From positions 558,001 to 622,000 of the forward strand of contig NZ_CP014015.2 in the NCBI RefSeq assembly GCF_001559075.2: a stretch of DNA of 64,000 nt. The letters are read 5' to 3'. The translations under genes and the position numbers were made by a program. The stretch comes from Citrobacter amalonaticus. Its GTDB lineage: Bacteria; Pseudomonadota; Gammaproteobacteria; Enterobacterales; Enterobacteriaceae. Shown here one piece after another: positions 7,917 to 16,346 of the stretch. The notes beneath the pieces are model-generated. The model saw only the letters and a program-made list of their open reading frames with translations. It did not search any database and was not told the DNA's origin. Within the stretch, counting starts at the first letter, position 1. Each line of letters starts with the position of its first letter.

Positions 7917-9425
7917 ATGACAGACACCACCGCATTTATCACTCTTGAGAATATCAGCAAGCAATTCCCGGGCGTGCTGGCGCTGGATAATGTGAATCTG
8001 ACGCTGAAAAAAGGCGAAGTTCACTGTCTGGCAGGACAGAACGGTTGCGGTAAAAGCACCATTATTAAAGTGATTTCCGGGGTCTATCAGCCGGAAAAAG
8101 GAGCGCAGATCCTGCTGGATGGCAAACTGTTCCACCAGTTGTCGCCGCAGCTCTCTTCGCATTACGGCATCCAGGTTATCTATCAGGATTTATCCCTCTT
8201 TCCTAACTTCAGCGTGGCGGAGAATATAGCCGTCAACCGCTACCTGCCCGGCGGCGACATCTGGGTGCGGCGCGGTACGATGAAGCAACAGGCGCTGGCG
8301 GCGATGAAGCGGATTGGCGTTAGCATCGATCCCGATAAAAAAGTGGAAAAACTCTCCATTGCCGACCGTCAGCTCGTCGCGATTTGTCGTGCCATTGCCG
8401 CCGACGCCCGTCTGGTGATTATGGATGAACCCACTGCTTCCCTGACGCGGCAGGAGGTCAATGGCCTGCTGCGCGTGGTCAACGAACTGAAAGCCGACGG
8501 GATTTGCGTGGTGTTCGTCAGCCACCGTCTCGATGAGGTGATGGAAGTGGCGGACCGCATCAGCGTGATGCGCGACGGCAAACTGGTGGGGACGTATCCC
8601 GCCAGCGAACTCGACAGCCATGAACTGGCATTCCTGATGACCGGTCAACGCTTCCACTACAGTCCGCTGCCGGAAAAACCGCCGGTTGAGCAGGAGCCGA
8701 TGCTGGAACTGCGCAACCTGAGCCGCAAAGGAAAATATCAGGATATCAACCTGTCGCTGCGCAGCGGTGAGATCGTATCCATTGTCGGCCTGCTTGGCGC
8801 GGGCCGCACCGAACTCTGTCTGAGTCTGTTTGGCATGACCCACCCGGAAAGCGGGGAAATCCGCATTAACGGAAAACCGGTTCAACTGCGCAACAACCAT
8901 GACGCCATCAGGCACGGGATCGGCTATGTCTCGGAAGATCGCCTGACCCAGGGGCTGATCATGGAACAGTCGATCTACGACAATACGATTGTCACGGTCT
9001 TCGACAAACTGCATACCCGCAGCGGTCTGCTCGATCACGGTAAAGCCAAAACGCTGGTCGCCGATCTGATCCGTGAACTGAACATCAAGGTGGCCGATCC
9101 GCAGTTGCCGGTCAAAACACTCTCCGGCGGCAACGCCCAGCGAATCGCCATCGCTAAATGGGTGGCGACCCAACCGCGTATCCTGATCCTGGATTCCCCA
9201 ACGGTGGGGGTTGATATCGCCAACAAAGAGGGGATTTACCAGATCGCCCGCAATCTTGCGGAACAGGGAATGGCGGTGCTGATGATTTGCGATGAGATCC
9301 CGGAAGCGTATTACAACAGCCACCGCGTACTGGTCATGCGTCGCGGGAAGCTGGTCGCCGAGTTTAATCCGCATCGCTGTCGTGAAGAGGACATTGCAGA
9401 GGTGGTCGAGGTCATCCATGAATAA
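7917..9425 (+). CDS. Sugar ABC transporter ATP-binding protein, two fused ATPase domains
   Basis: Cytoplasmic ATPase of 502 residues (RbsA/LsrA/XylG type) with two tandem nucleotide-binding domains. The first has Walker A GQNGCGKST near residue 40, an atypical signature (LSIADRQLV) and VIMDEPTAS. The second has a degenerate Walker A (GLLGAGRTE) and signature LSGGNAQRI, as is normal for carbohydrate-uptake type 2 ATPases. The ATG at 7917 follows AGGGG by nine bases; an in-frame TTG at 7911 is less likely. Its end overlaps the next permease by 8 bases. Confidence 0.92.
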   Translation: MTDTTAFITLENISKQFPGVLALDNVNLTLKKGEVHCLAGQNGCGKSTIIKVISGVYQPEKGAQILLDGKLFHQLSPQLSSHYGIQVIYQDLSLFPNFSVAENIAVNRYLPGGDIWVRRGTMKQQALAAMKRIGVSIDPDKKVEKLSIADRQLVAICRAIAADARLVIMDEPTASLTRQEVNGLLRVVNELKADGICVVFVSHRLDEVMEVADRISVMRDGKLVGTYPASELDSHELAFLMTGQRFHYSPLPEKPPVEQEPMLELRNLSRKGKYQDINLSLRSGEIVSIVGLLGAGRTELCLSLFGMTHPESGEIRINGKPVQLRNNHDAIRHGIGYVSEDRLTQGLIMEQSIYDNTIVTVFDKLHTRSGLLDHGKAKTLVADLIRELNIKVADPQLPVKTLSGGNAQRIAIAKWVATQPRILILDSPTVGVDIANKEGIYQIARNLAEQGMAVLMICDEIPEAYYNSHRVLVMRRGKLVAEFNPHRCREEDIAEVVEVIHE

Positions 9426-10407
9426 CTTTCGTCTCTCCCGTTTACTCGGGCACCATGAATTCTGGCTGGGCCTGCTGGTGATTGCGCTTGCCGTTGGGCT
9501 GAGCGTCAGCACTGACGAGTTCCTGTCACTCGGTAACCTGACGGACGTCGCCACCAGCTATGCCATTCTCGGCATTCTCGCCTGCGGGCTGTTTGTCGTG
9601 CTGATCTCCGGCGGAATCGATATTTCGTTCCCGGCGATGACGGCGATAGCGCAATACGCGATGGCAAGCTGGGTAATCGCTCACGGCGGCAACTTTCTGC
9701 TGGCGCTGACCATCGCCATCGCCGTCGGCTTATTGCTCGGGCTGATTAACGGCTTTCTGGTCTACTGGCTGCGCGTGCCCGCCATCATCATTACTATCGC
9801 TACGCTTAACGTCTATTACGGTCTGCTGGTTTACGCCACCAAAGGCACCTGGCTGTACGGCTTCCCGGACTGGTTCATGAACGGCATCAACTGGCTCTCG
9901 TTCACCGCTGCAGATGGCTATGACTACGGCATTACCCTGCCGTTACTGTGCCTGGCAGCGGTGATCGTCTTCACCGCTATCCTGATGAACTACACCCGTC
10001 TCGGTCGCCAGATTTACGCGATGGGCGGCAACCGCGACGCCGCCTCCCGCCTCGGACTGAATCTGTTGAAGCTGCATTTCTATGTCTACGGCTACATGGG
10101 CATCCTCGCGGGCGTAGCCGCCGTCGTGCAGGCGCAGATCACGCAGTCCGTGGCGCCGAACTCACTGCTCGGTTTTGAGCTGACGGTGCTGGCGGCGGTT
10201 GTGCTGGGCGGGACCAGCATGAGCGGCGGACGCGGCACATTAACCGGGACGCTGTTGGGGGTCATTCTGCTGGCCTTTTTGCAAAACGGTCTGACGCTGC
10301 TCAGCGTCTCCTCGTACTGGCACACCGTTTTCAGCGGCGTCATTATCCTGGTCAGCATCAGCGCCACCGCGTGGAACGAAAAACGCAAACTGGCAAGGGA
10401 GCTTTGA
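9418..10407 (+). CDS. Sugar ABC transporter permease 1
   Basis: Inner-membrane permease of 329 residues in the RbsC/LsrC/LsrD family, with eight to ten hydrophobic segments and the family loop GRQIYAMGGNRDAASRLGLN near residues 194-213. ILACGLFVVLISGGIDIS near residue 55 is the conserved early motif. I start it at ATG 9418, overlapping the ATPase stop by 8 bases; the longer open frame from 9292 encodes hydrophilic sequence out of family. It is one of two consecutive permeases, which suggests a heterodimeric channel as in Lsr. Confidence 0.9.
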   Translation: MNNFRLSRLLGHHEFWLGLLVIALAVGLSVSTDEFLSLGNLTDVATSYAILGILACGLFVVLISGGIDISFPAMTAIAQYAMASWVIAHGGNFLLALTIAIAVGLLLGLINGFLVYWLRVPAIIITIATLNVYYGLLVYATKGTWLYGFPDWFMNGINWLSFTAADGYDYGITLPLLCLAAVIVFTAILMNYTRLGRQIYAMGGNRDAASRLGLNLLKLHFYVYGYMGILAGVAAVVQAQITQSVAPNSLLGFELTVLAAVVLGGTSMSGGRGTLTGTLLGVILLAFLQNGLTLLSVSSYWHTVFSGVIILVSISATAWNEKRKLAREL

Positions 10408-10408
10408 G

Positions 10409-11362
10409 ATGAAAGCGTTCGCAAAAGTATTACCCGGTGATGCCATCATCCGCCTGCAGTGCGTGATTATTATCGTCGTCGCCGTCGTCTTCTCGGCGCT
10501 GTTAGGCACTCGCTTTTTCAGCGTCGCAAACTTCCAGTCCATCGGCTCACAGTTACCGATCCTCGGTATGCTGGCGCTGGGAATGGGCATGACCATGCTG
10601 ACGGGCGGCATTAACCTGTCGATTATTGCCGGCGCCAACGCCTGTTCGCTGGTGATGGCCGCCGTCATCGTTAGCCATCCGGACAATCCGTTGTTCCTTG
10701 CGCTGGCGCTGCTGGCCGGTGCGGCGGTCGCCGTGGCGATAGGGACGCTGAACGGCGCGCTGATCGCCTGGGTTGGCGTGTCGCCGATCCTCGCCACGCT
10801 CGGCACCATGACGCTGATCTCCGGACTGAATATTTTGCTCTCTAACGGCACGGTGATTTCCGGCTTTCCGGCGGCAATTCAGTACCTCGGCAACGCCACC
10901 CTTGCGGGGATCCCCGTCGCCCTGCTGCTCTTCTTATTCGTCGCTGTACTGCTATGGGTGCTGCTGGAGCACACCACGCTTGGGCGCAGTCTCTATCTGA
11001 TGGGTTCCAACGAGCAGGCGACCCGCTACAGCGGCGTGAACACCGTTCGGGTGCAGATTTCCGTCTACGTCATTTCCGCCCTGCTCGGCTGGGTGGCCGC
11101 AATCTTAATGATGGCGAAATTCAACTCGGCGAAGGCCGGATACGGTGAGTCTTATCTGTTGGTCACTATTCTCGCCTCGGTGCTGGGCGGCATCAATCCG
11201 GACGGCGGATTTGGCCGTATCATCGGCCTCGTGCTGGCGCTGATTGTGCTGCAAATGCTGGAAAGCGGCTTTAACTTGCTGGGGATCAGTAGCTATCTGA
11301 CGATGGCGCTTTGGGGCGCGGTACTCATCCTCTTTATCGCATTACAGAATCGTAGAGCCTGA
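10409..11362 (+). CDS. Sugar ABC transporter permease 2
   Basis: Second RbsC-type permease, 317 residues, with family motifs LGMLALGMGMTMLTGGINLS near residue 51 and the loop GRSLYLMGSNEQATRYSGVN around residues 192-211. Its ATG lies one base after the upstream TGA, with GGGAG in the end of the preceding gene, so translation is probably coupled. Paired permeases of this type occur in lsr-like systems, while ribose and xylose importers usually have one. Confidence 0.9.
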   Translation: MKAFAKVLPGDAIIRLQCVIIIVVAVVFSALLGTRFFSVANFQSIGSQLPILGMLALGMGMTMLTGGINLSIIAGANACSLVMAAVIVSHPDNPLFLALALLAGAAVAVAIGTLNGALIAWVGVSPILATLGTMTLISGLNILLSNGTVISGFPAAIQYLGNATLAGIPVALLLFLFVAVLLWVLLEHTTLGRSLYLMGSNEQATRYSGVNTVRVQISVYVISALLGWVAAILMMAKFNSAKAGYGESYLLVTILASVLGGINPDGGFGRIIGLVLALIVLQMLESGFNLLGISSYLTMALWGAVLILFIALQNRRA

Positions 11363-11378
11363 TTTCAGGAGAAAAATT

Positions 11379-13016
11379 ATGGCGAGTTACTTTATTGGTG
11401 TGGATGTAGGAACCGGCAGCGCTCGCGCAGGGGTATTTGATCTCAACGGCAGAATGGTCGGTCAGGCCACTCGCGCGATTGAGATTTACCGCCCGCAGGC
11501 CGATTTCGTCGAGCAGTCGTCCGATAACATCTGGCAGGCCGTCTGCAACGCGGTTCGTGATGCCATTAATCAGTCCGATATCAACCCCATTCAGGTGAAA
11601 GGGTTGGGATTTGACGCTACCTGTTCGCTGGTGGTGTTGGATAAAGAGGGCAAACCGCTGACCATCAGCCCTTCCGGGCGCAGCGAACAAAACATTATCG
11701 TGTGGATGGATCACCGCGCCATCACCCAGGCCGAGCGCATCAACGCGATGCATCATCGGGTACTGGACTACGTGGGCGGGATCATCTCCCCGGAAATGCA
11801 GACGCCGAAACTGCTGTGGCTGAAACAGCATATGCCGAACACCTGGGCAAACGCGGGCTACTATTTTGATTTACCTGACTTCCTGACCTGGCGCGCCACC
11901 GGCGACGACACGCGTTCACTTTGCTCCACGGTGTGCAAATGGACCTACATGGGCCATGAAGACAAGTGGGATGCCAGCTACTTCCGCGAGATCGGACTGG
12001 AAGATCTGCTGGAACACGATGCGGCAAAAATCGGCCGCTACGTGAAAACGATGGGCGAACCGCTCGGCCATGGGTTGACCCAGCGCGCCGCCAGTGAAAT
12101 GGGGCTGATTCCGGGCACCGCCGTCAGCGTGTCGATCATCGACGCCCACGCGGGTACCCTCGGTACGCTTGGCGCCTGCGGCGTCTCTGGCGAAGTCGCT
12201 GACTTTGACCGTCGCGTGGCGCTGATTGGCGGCACCTCAACCGGTCACATGGCTATCTCTAAACAGCCGCGCTTTATCGGTGGCGTCTGGGGTCCCTACT
12301 ATTCCGCCGTGTTGCCGGAATACTGGCTCAATGAAGGCGGACAGTCTGCGACCGGCGCGCTGATCGACCACATGATTCAGTCGCACCCTTGTTATGACAC
12401 GCTGCTGGCACAGGCCAAAGCGCAGGGGCAAACCATTTATGAAGTGCTGAACGCGTTGCTGCGTAAAATGGCAGGCGAGCCGGAGAATATCGCCTTCCTG
12501 ACCCGCGATATTCATATCCTGCCCTACTTCCACGGCAACCGTTCGCCGCGCGCCAACCCGACGCTGACCGGGGCGATCAGCGGTCTGAAGCTTTCCCGCA
12601 CGCCGGAAGACATGGCGCTGCACTATCTGGCGACCATTCAGGCCATCGCGCTGGGGACGCGCCACATCATTGAAACCATGAACCAGAGTGGGTATAGCAT
12701 CGACACCATCATGGCCAGCGGCGGCGGCACCAAGAACCCTATCTTTGTGCAGGAACATGCCAATGCCACCGGTTGCGCCATGTTGTTGCCGGAAGAGAGC
12801 GAAGCGATGCTGCTGGGCGGCGCAATGATGGGCACCATCGCCGCCGGCGTTTTTGAGACCTTCCCGGAAGCGATGTCGGCGATGAGCCGGATAGGTAAAA
12901 CGGTCACCCCGCAGACCAATCGCATTAAGCAGTATTACGACCGTAAATATCAGGTGTTCCACGAGATGTATCAGGATCACATGAAGTACCGCCAGTTAAT
13001 GCAGGGGGACGCATGA
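11379..13016 (+). CDS. FGGY-family pentulose kinase, probable D-ribulokinase
   Basis: Cytoplasmic sugar kinase of 545 residues. The N-terminal phosphate motif is FIGVDVGTGSARAGVFD, and the second-domain motif GGGTKNPIFVQ lies near residues 448-458. TCSLV at residues 81-85 is the signature reported for D-ribulokinases of the human FGGY and yeast YDR109C group, as distinct from araB-type L-ribulokinases. A GGAG site lies 9 bases before the ATG. It ends with an ATGA overlap into the SIS gene. The most likely product is D-ribulose 5-phosphate; other pentuloses are possible. Confidence 0.85.
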   Translation: MASYFIGVDVGTGSARAGVFDLNGRMVGQATRAIEIYRPQADFVEQSSDNIWQAVCNAVRDAINQSDINPIQVKGLGFDATCSLVVLDKEGKPLTISPSGRSEQNIIVWMDHRAITQAERINAMHHRVLDYVGGIISPEMQTPKLLWLKQHMPNTWANAGYYFDLPDFLTWRATGDDTRSLCSTVCKWTYMGHEDKWDASYFREIGLEDLLEHDAAKIGRYVKTMGEPLGHGLTQRAASEMGLIPGTAVSVSIIDAHAGTLGTLGACGVSGEVADFDRRVALIGGTSTGHMAISKQPRFIGGVWGPYYSAVLPEYWLNEGGQSATGALIDHMIQSHPCYDTLLAQAKAQGQTIYEVLNALLRKMAGEPENIAFLTRDIHILPYFHGNRSPRANPTLTGAISGLKLSRTPEDMALHYLATIQAIALGTRHIIETMNQSGYSIDTIMASGGGTKNPIFVQEHANATGCAMLLPEESEAMLLGGAMMGTIAAGVFETFPEAMSAMSRIGKTVTPQTNRIKQYYDRKYQVFHEMYQDHMKYRQLMQGDA

Positions 13017-13612
13017 GTAGCCCATGGCAACAGGCCACCGATACCTGGACCCTCTACAGTGAGGCGCTGGCCGGTCTGGGCCAGCATCTGAACGAACCGG
13101 TCTGGAACGCATTAATGACGGAACTGCGCGAATGCCGCGGGAAAATCGTGGTCACCGGCGTCGGCACCTCCGGCATTGCGGCGCGAAAAATCGCCCACAT
13201 GCTGTCCTGCGTTGAGCGCCCGGCGATCTACCTCAACGCCACCGATGCCGCGCACGGCGATCTCGGTTTTTTACGCGCGGACGACCGGGTCATTCTGCTC
13301 TCCCGTGGCGGTAACTCTGACGAGCTTACGCGCTTATTGCCGGGTCTGGCCACACGCAGCGTGCCGATTATCAGCGTCACGGAAAACCCGGACTCCGCCA
13401 TTGCCCGCGCCGCCCGGCTGGTGATTTCCACCGGCGTCCAGCGCGAGGCAGATCCGCTGAACATGCTGGCGACCACCTCCATCATGCTGGTAATTGCGAT
13501 CTTTGATGCTGCCTGCGCTTGTCTAATGAGCGAAAGCGGCTACTCCAGAGAAACGCTGCTGGCCGTGCATCCGGGTGGCGATGTCGGTTTAACCCTGCGA
13601 CAGGAACGTTAA
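13013..13612 (+). CDS. SIS-domain sugar phosphate isomerase, arabinose-5-phosphate isomerase-like
   Basis: A single SIS domain of 199 residues with no CBS domains. It aligns by eye with the SIS half of KdsD/GutQ: DAAHGDLGF at 78-86, Glu104, Glu145 and His186 in VHPGGDVG match KdsD Glu111, Glu152 and His193. The lysine of KdsD GMGKSG (Lys59) is Thr52 here (GVGTSG). It overlaps the kinase stop by four bases (ATGA). It could interconvert ribulose 5-phosphate and arabinose 5-phosphate, or act on a hexulose phosphate as HxlB does; the threonine leaves this open. Confidence 0.75.
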   Translation: MSSPWQQATDTWTLYSEALAGLGQHLNEPVWNALMTELRECRGKIVVTGVGTSGIAARKIAHMLSCVERPAIYLNATDAAHGDLGFLRADDRVILLSRGGNSDELTRLLPGLATRSVPIISVTENPDSAIARAARLVISTGVQREADPLNMLATTSIMLVIAIFDAACACLMSESGYSRETLLAVHPGGDVGLTLRQER

Positions 13613-13630
13613 TCCATTAATAACCTTTCA

Positions 13631-13657
13631 GCCTCGCCTCCCCCGGCGAGGCTTTTT
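13631..13657 (+). terminator. Terminator of the sugar operon
   Basis: GCCTCGCC (13631-13638) pairs with GGCGAGGC (13645-13652) around a six-base loop and is followed by a T run. It begins 18 bases after the SIS stop and separates this operon from csiE. Confidence 0.92.
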
Positions 13658-13846
13658 ACTGCGCAATGTGAAGATAAAAACGTGGAAAATCCTAATAAAG
13701 CGCTGCGTTAAACTCTCTTACACGGTTACACACGTGAAAAATTCTGTGACCTCTCCCTGCAATCCTGACGCAAAACATTTCATTCGTAATGGCTATGGAA
13801 AAACTTTAGCTATTCTTATCTAACATACCTACGGGAGATCCGACAG

Positions 13847-15127
13847 ATGATGCCAACGCTTGCTCCGCCATCTGTACTTTCTGCTCCCCAGCGCCGTTGC
13901 CAGGTTTTGCTGACGCTTTTCCAGCCAGGGCAGATTGCCACTGCGGAAATGTTCAGTGCGCTAAATGGTGTCGATGATACTGTTGCCCGTGAGGATATAG
14001 TCGAAACGGGACTGGAGATCCAACGTTATCATCGACTCAGCATTAGCACTGGTCCGAACGGGTGCTACCGGATCGAAGGTACCGCGCTTAACCAACGCCT
14101 CTGCCTCTTACACTGGCTCAGACGCGGCCTGCGTCTGTGTCCGGCGTTCATTAACCAGCATTTTGCCCCCGCCCTCAAAATTGAGCTGAAACAGCGGGGG
14201 ATCCTGCGCACGCTGTATGACGATACCAATCTGCATGCGCTGATTAACCTGTGCGCGCGTCGTCTGCAAAAGCCATTCGAATGCCGGGACATCCAGTTCC
14301 TGCGCCTCTATCTGCAATATTGTCTGTTGCAGCACCACGCGGGGATCTCGCCGGAATTCAATCCTGTCCAGCAGCGCTGGGCGCAGTCCTGCGCCGAGTA
14401 CCCGCTGGCACAAGAGATTGGCCGCCACTGGCAGCGACGCGTCATGCAAAATGCGCCGCTTACGGAATCGCTGTTTATGGCGCTGCTGTTTTCGATGATC
14501 CGCATCCCGGATCCGATTCGCGATAACCATCAGCAGAACCGACGGTTGCGTCTGGCGATCGCCCGCCTGATCCTGCGCTTTCGCGAAATGGGCGCCGTAC
14601 GCTTCAATGACGAACACGGGCTGAACGCGCAACTCTACATCCACCTCGCCCAGGCGCTGAACCGCAGTCTGTTTTCTATCGGTATCGATAACACGCTGCC
14701 GGAAGAGTTCGCCCGCCTCTATCCGCGTCTGATGCGTACCACTCGCGACGCGTTACGCGGGTTTGAAGAAGAGTATGACGTTGAGTTTTCCGAAGAAGAG
14801 ACGGGACTGGTGGCGGTGATTTTTGGCGCGTGGCTGATGCAGGATAATGACCTGCATGAAAAACAGGTTGTCTTACTGACCGGGGATAATCCGCAACTGG
14901 AGCAGCAGATAGAACAACAGTTGCGTGAACTGACGCTGCTGCCGCTGAACATCAAACCATTGCCGATGCGAACATTCCAGCAGGAAGGCTCACCGCGCGG
15001 CGTGGCGCTGATTGTCACCCCTTACGCCACGCTGCTGCCGCTCTTTTCACCCCCGTTGATTCATGCGGATCAGGCGCTGACGCCACATCAGCAGCAGCAG
15101 ATCCGCAAGATGCTGGAATCAGGCTGA
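13847..15127 (+). CDS. csiE: CsiE, stationary-phase inducible PRD-type protein
   Basis: Protein of 426 residues beginning MMPTLAPPSVLSAPQRR, the same length as E. coli CsiE. It resembles antiterminator/regulator proteins with PTS regulation domains, with a helical N-terminal region and histidine-containing PRD-like segments (IHLAQALNRSLFSIGIDN near 265). In E. coli it is induced in stationary phase by sigma-S with CRP; its molecular role is unknown. A GGGAGA site precedes the start. Its last 9 bases overlap the end of the opposing hcaT. Confidence 0.93.
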   Translation: MMPTLAPPSVLSAPQRRCQVLLTLFQPGQIATAEMFSALNGVDDTVAREDIVETGLEIQRYHRLSISTGPNGCYRIEGTALNQRLCLLHWLRRGLRLCPAFINQHFAPALKIELKQRGILRTLYDDTNLHALINLCARRLQKPFECRDIQFLRLYLQYCLLQHHAGISPEFNPVQQRWAQSCAEYPLAQEIGRHWQRRVMQNAPLTESLFMALLFSMIRIPDPIRDNHQQNRRLRLAIARLILRFREMGAVRFNDEHGLNAQLYIHLAQALNRSLFSIGIDNTLPEEFARLYPRLMRTTRDALRGFEEEYDVEFSEEETGLVAVIFGAWLMQDNDLHEKQVVLLTGDNPQLEQQIEQQLRELTLLPLNIKPLPMRTFQQEGSPRGVALIVTPYATLLPLFSPPLIHADQALTPHQQQQIRKMLESG

Positions 15128-16258
15128 AGCGGCCACTTTTGGCCGCAGCACCATGGCCGGCAACGCCACCAGCGCCATCACCCAGAAGACGCCGTTACCC
15201 AGATTCTGGTACAGGAAGCCGGCAAACACGGTCATGATGGCAATGCTGCCGCCCATCGCCACGGCAGAATAGACCGCCTGCAGACGAATGACCTCGCTTC
15301 CCTGACGCGCCGCAATATAGCGCATCGCCGCCAGGTGGCAGACGGTAAAGGTGCCGCAGTGGAGGATCTGCACCACAATCAGCCACGGCAGCGCCGTCGT
15401 CCAGCCCATCAGTCCCCAGCGAATCACCCCGCAGATGGCGGAGAGCAGTAACAGATCGCGGGCGCTAAAGCGGCGAAACAGCTTATTGCTCAGCGCAAAG
15501 ATAATCACTTCTGCCACCACGCCAAGCGACCAGAGATAGCCAACTGCCGAAGCGGAATACCCCGCGCCCTGCCAGTAAATGGCGCTAAAGCCGTAGTAGG
15601 CGGCATGCGCCCCCTGCAACAGACAGACGCAGGCCAGAAAGCGCCAGCTTTGCGTGACCAGTGCGCGCCAGGCGAGCCAGCCTGCGCTCTCCTGGTGACG
15701 GTTTTCCCCTTCGGGCAGCACGCTGGGGCGAATCAGCATTCCCAGCAGCATTGAGGCGACGCCCAGCGTCAGCAGCGCCAGCACGGCCCGATAATCAAAT
15801 ACGCTGACCAGCTTTCCGGTCAACGCCGAACCGATCACAAAAGCCACCGATCCCCACAGCCGTACGCGACCGTAGTCCATCGTGATCTGTTTTTGCCAGG
15901 TATTCGCCAGCGCGTCTGTGAGCGGCACCAGCGGTGAGAAGAAGAGGTTAAAGCCGACCATCACCACCATCAGCCAGGCGACGTGGGTTCCGGCCCAGAA
16001 GGCCAGCGCAAAGACCAGCGCCAGCAGCGCCAGAATGCGTAACGCGGAGATCAGCCGCGACGGGTCGCTGACCCGTGGGGCAATAATCAGACTCCCGAGA
16101 AAACGCGCCACCAGTCCAGCGCCCAACAGCAGGCCAATGGTCTCCGGCGTGAGGCCAAGCCCTTTAAGCCAGACGCTCCAGAAGGGAAGAAAAATCCCGT
16201 AGCTAAAAAAGTAGGTGAAGTAACCGAGCGCCAGCCAGCGCGTGGAGTGCAAAGACAT
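15119..16258 (-). CDS. hcaT: HcaT, MFS transporter of the 3-phenylpropionate type
   Basis: Inner-membrane transporter of 379 residues with about 12 hydrophobic segments, matching E. coli HcaT closely (for example STRWLALGYFTYFFSYGIF, LLLGAGLVARFLGSL). HcaT is a presumed 3-phenylpropionate/cinnamate importer of the PPP/LacY-like MFS group. A strong GGAGGGG lies before the ATG. In E. coli the dioxygenase genes hcaREFCBD lie beside it; none are in this window. Its present substrate is therefore uncertain. It converges on csiE with a 9-base overlap. Confidence 0.9.
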   Translation of the reverse strand: MSLHSTRWLALGYFTYFFSYGIFLPFWSVWLKGLGLTPETIGLLLGAGLVARFLGSLIIAPRVSDPSRLISALRILALLALVFALAFWAGTHVAWLMVVMVGFNLFFSPLVPLTDALANTWQKQITMDYGRVRLWGSVAFVIGSALTGKLVSVFDYRAVLALLTLGVASMLLGMLIRPSVLPEGENRHQESAGWLAWRALVTQSWRFLACVCLLQGAHAAYYGFSAIYWQGAGYSASAVGYLWSLGVVAEVIIFALSNKLFRRFSARDLLLLSAICGVIRWGLMGWTTALPWLIVVQILHCGTFTVCHLAAMRYIAARQGSEVIRLQAVYSAVAMGGSIAIMTVFAGFLYQNLGNGVFWVMALVALPAMVLRPKVAASA

Positions 16259-16346
16259 GATCCCCTCCCGTGTGGAGGCGATAGTCTGGCGATAAACGCA
16301 GGCTGGCGCAAGTGAACATTAACAGCAACATAACAACGATTTGCCA

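Noticed and set aside
6830..11362. Calling the sugar ABC genes yphF, yphE and yphD because of the yph neighbourhood
   Set aside because: The binding protein does not resemble my memory of E. coli YphF, and two permeases are present; the layout is closer to Lsr-type importers.
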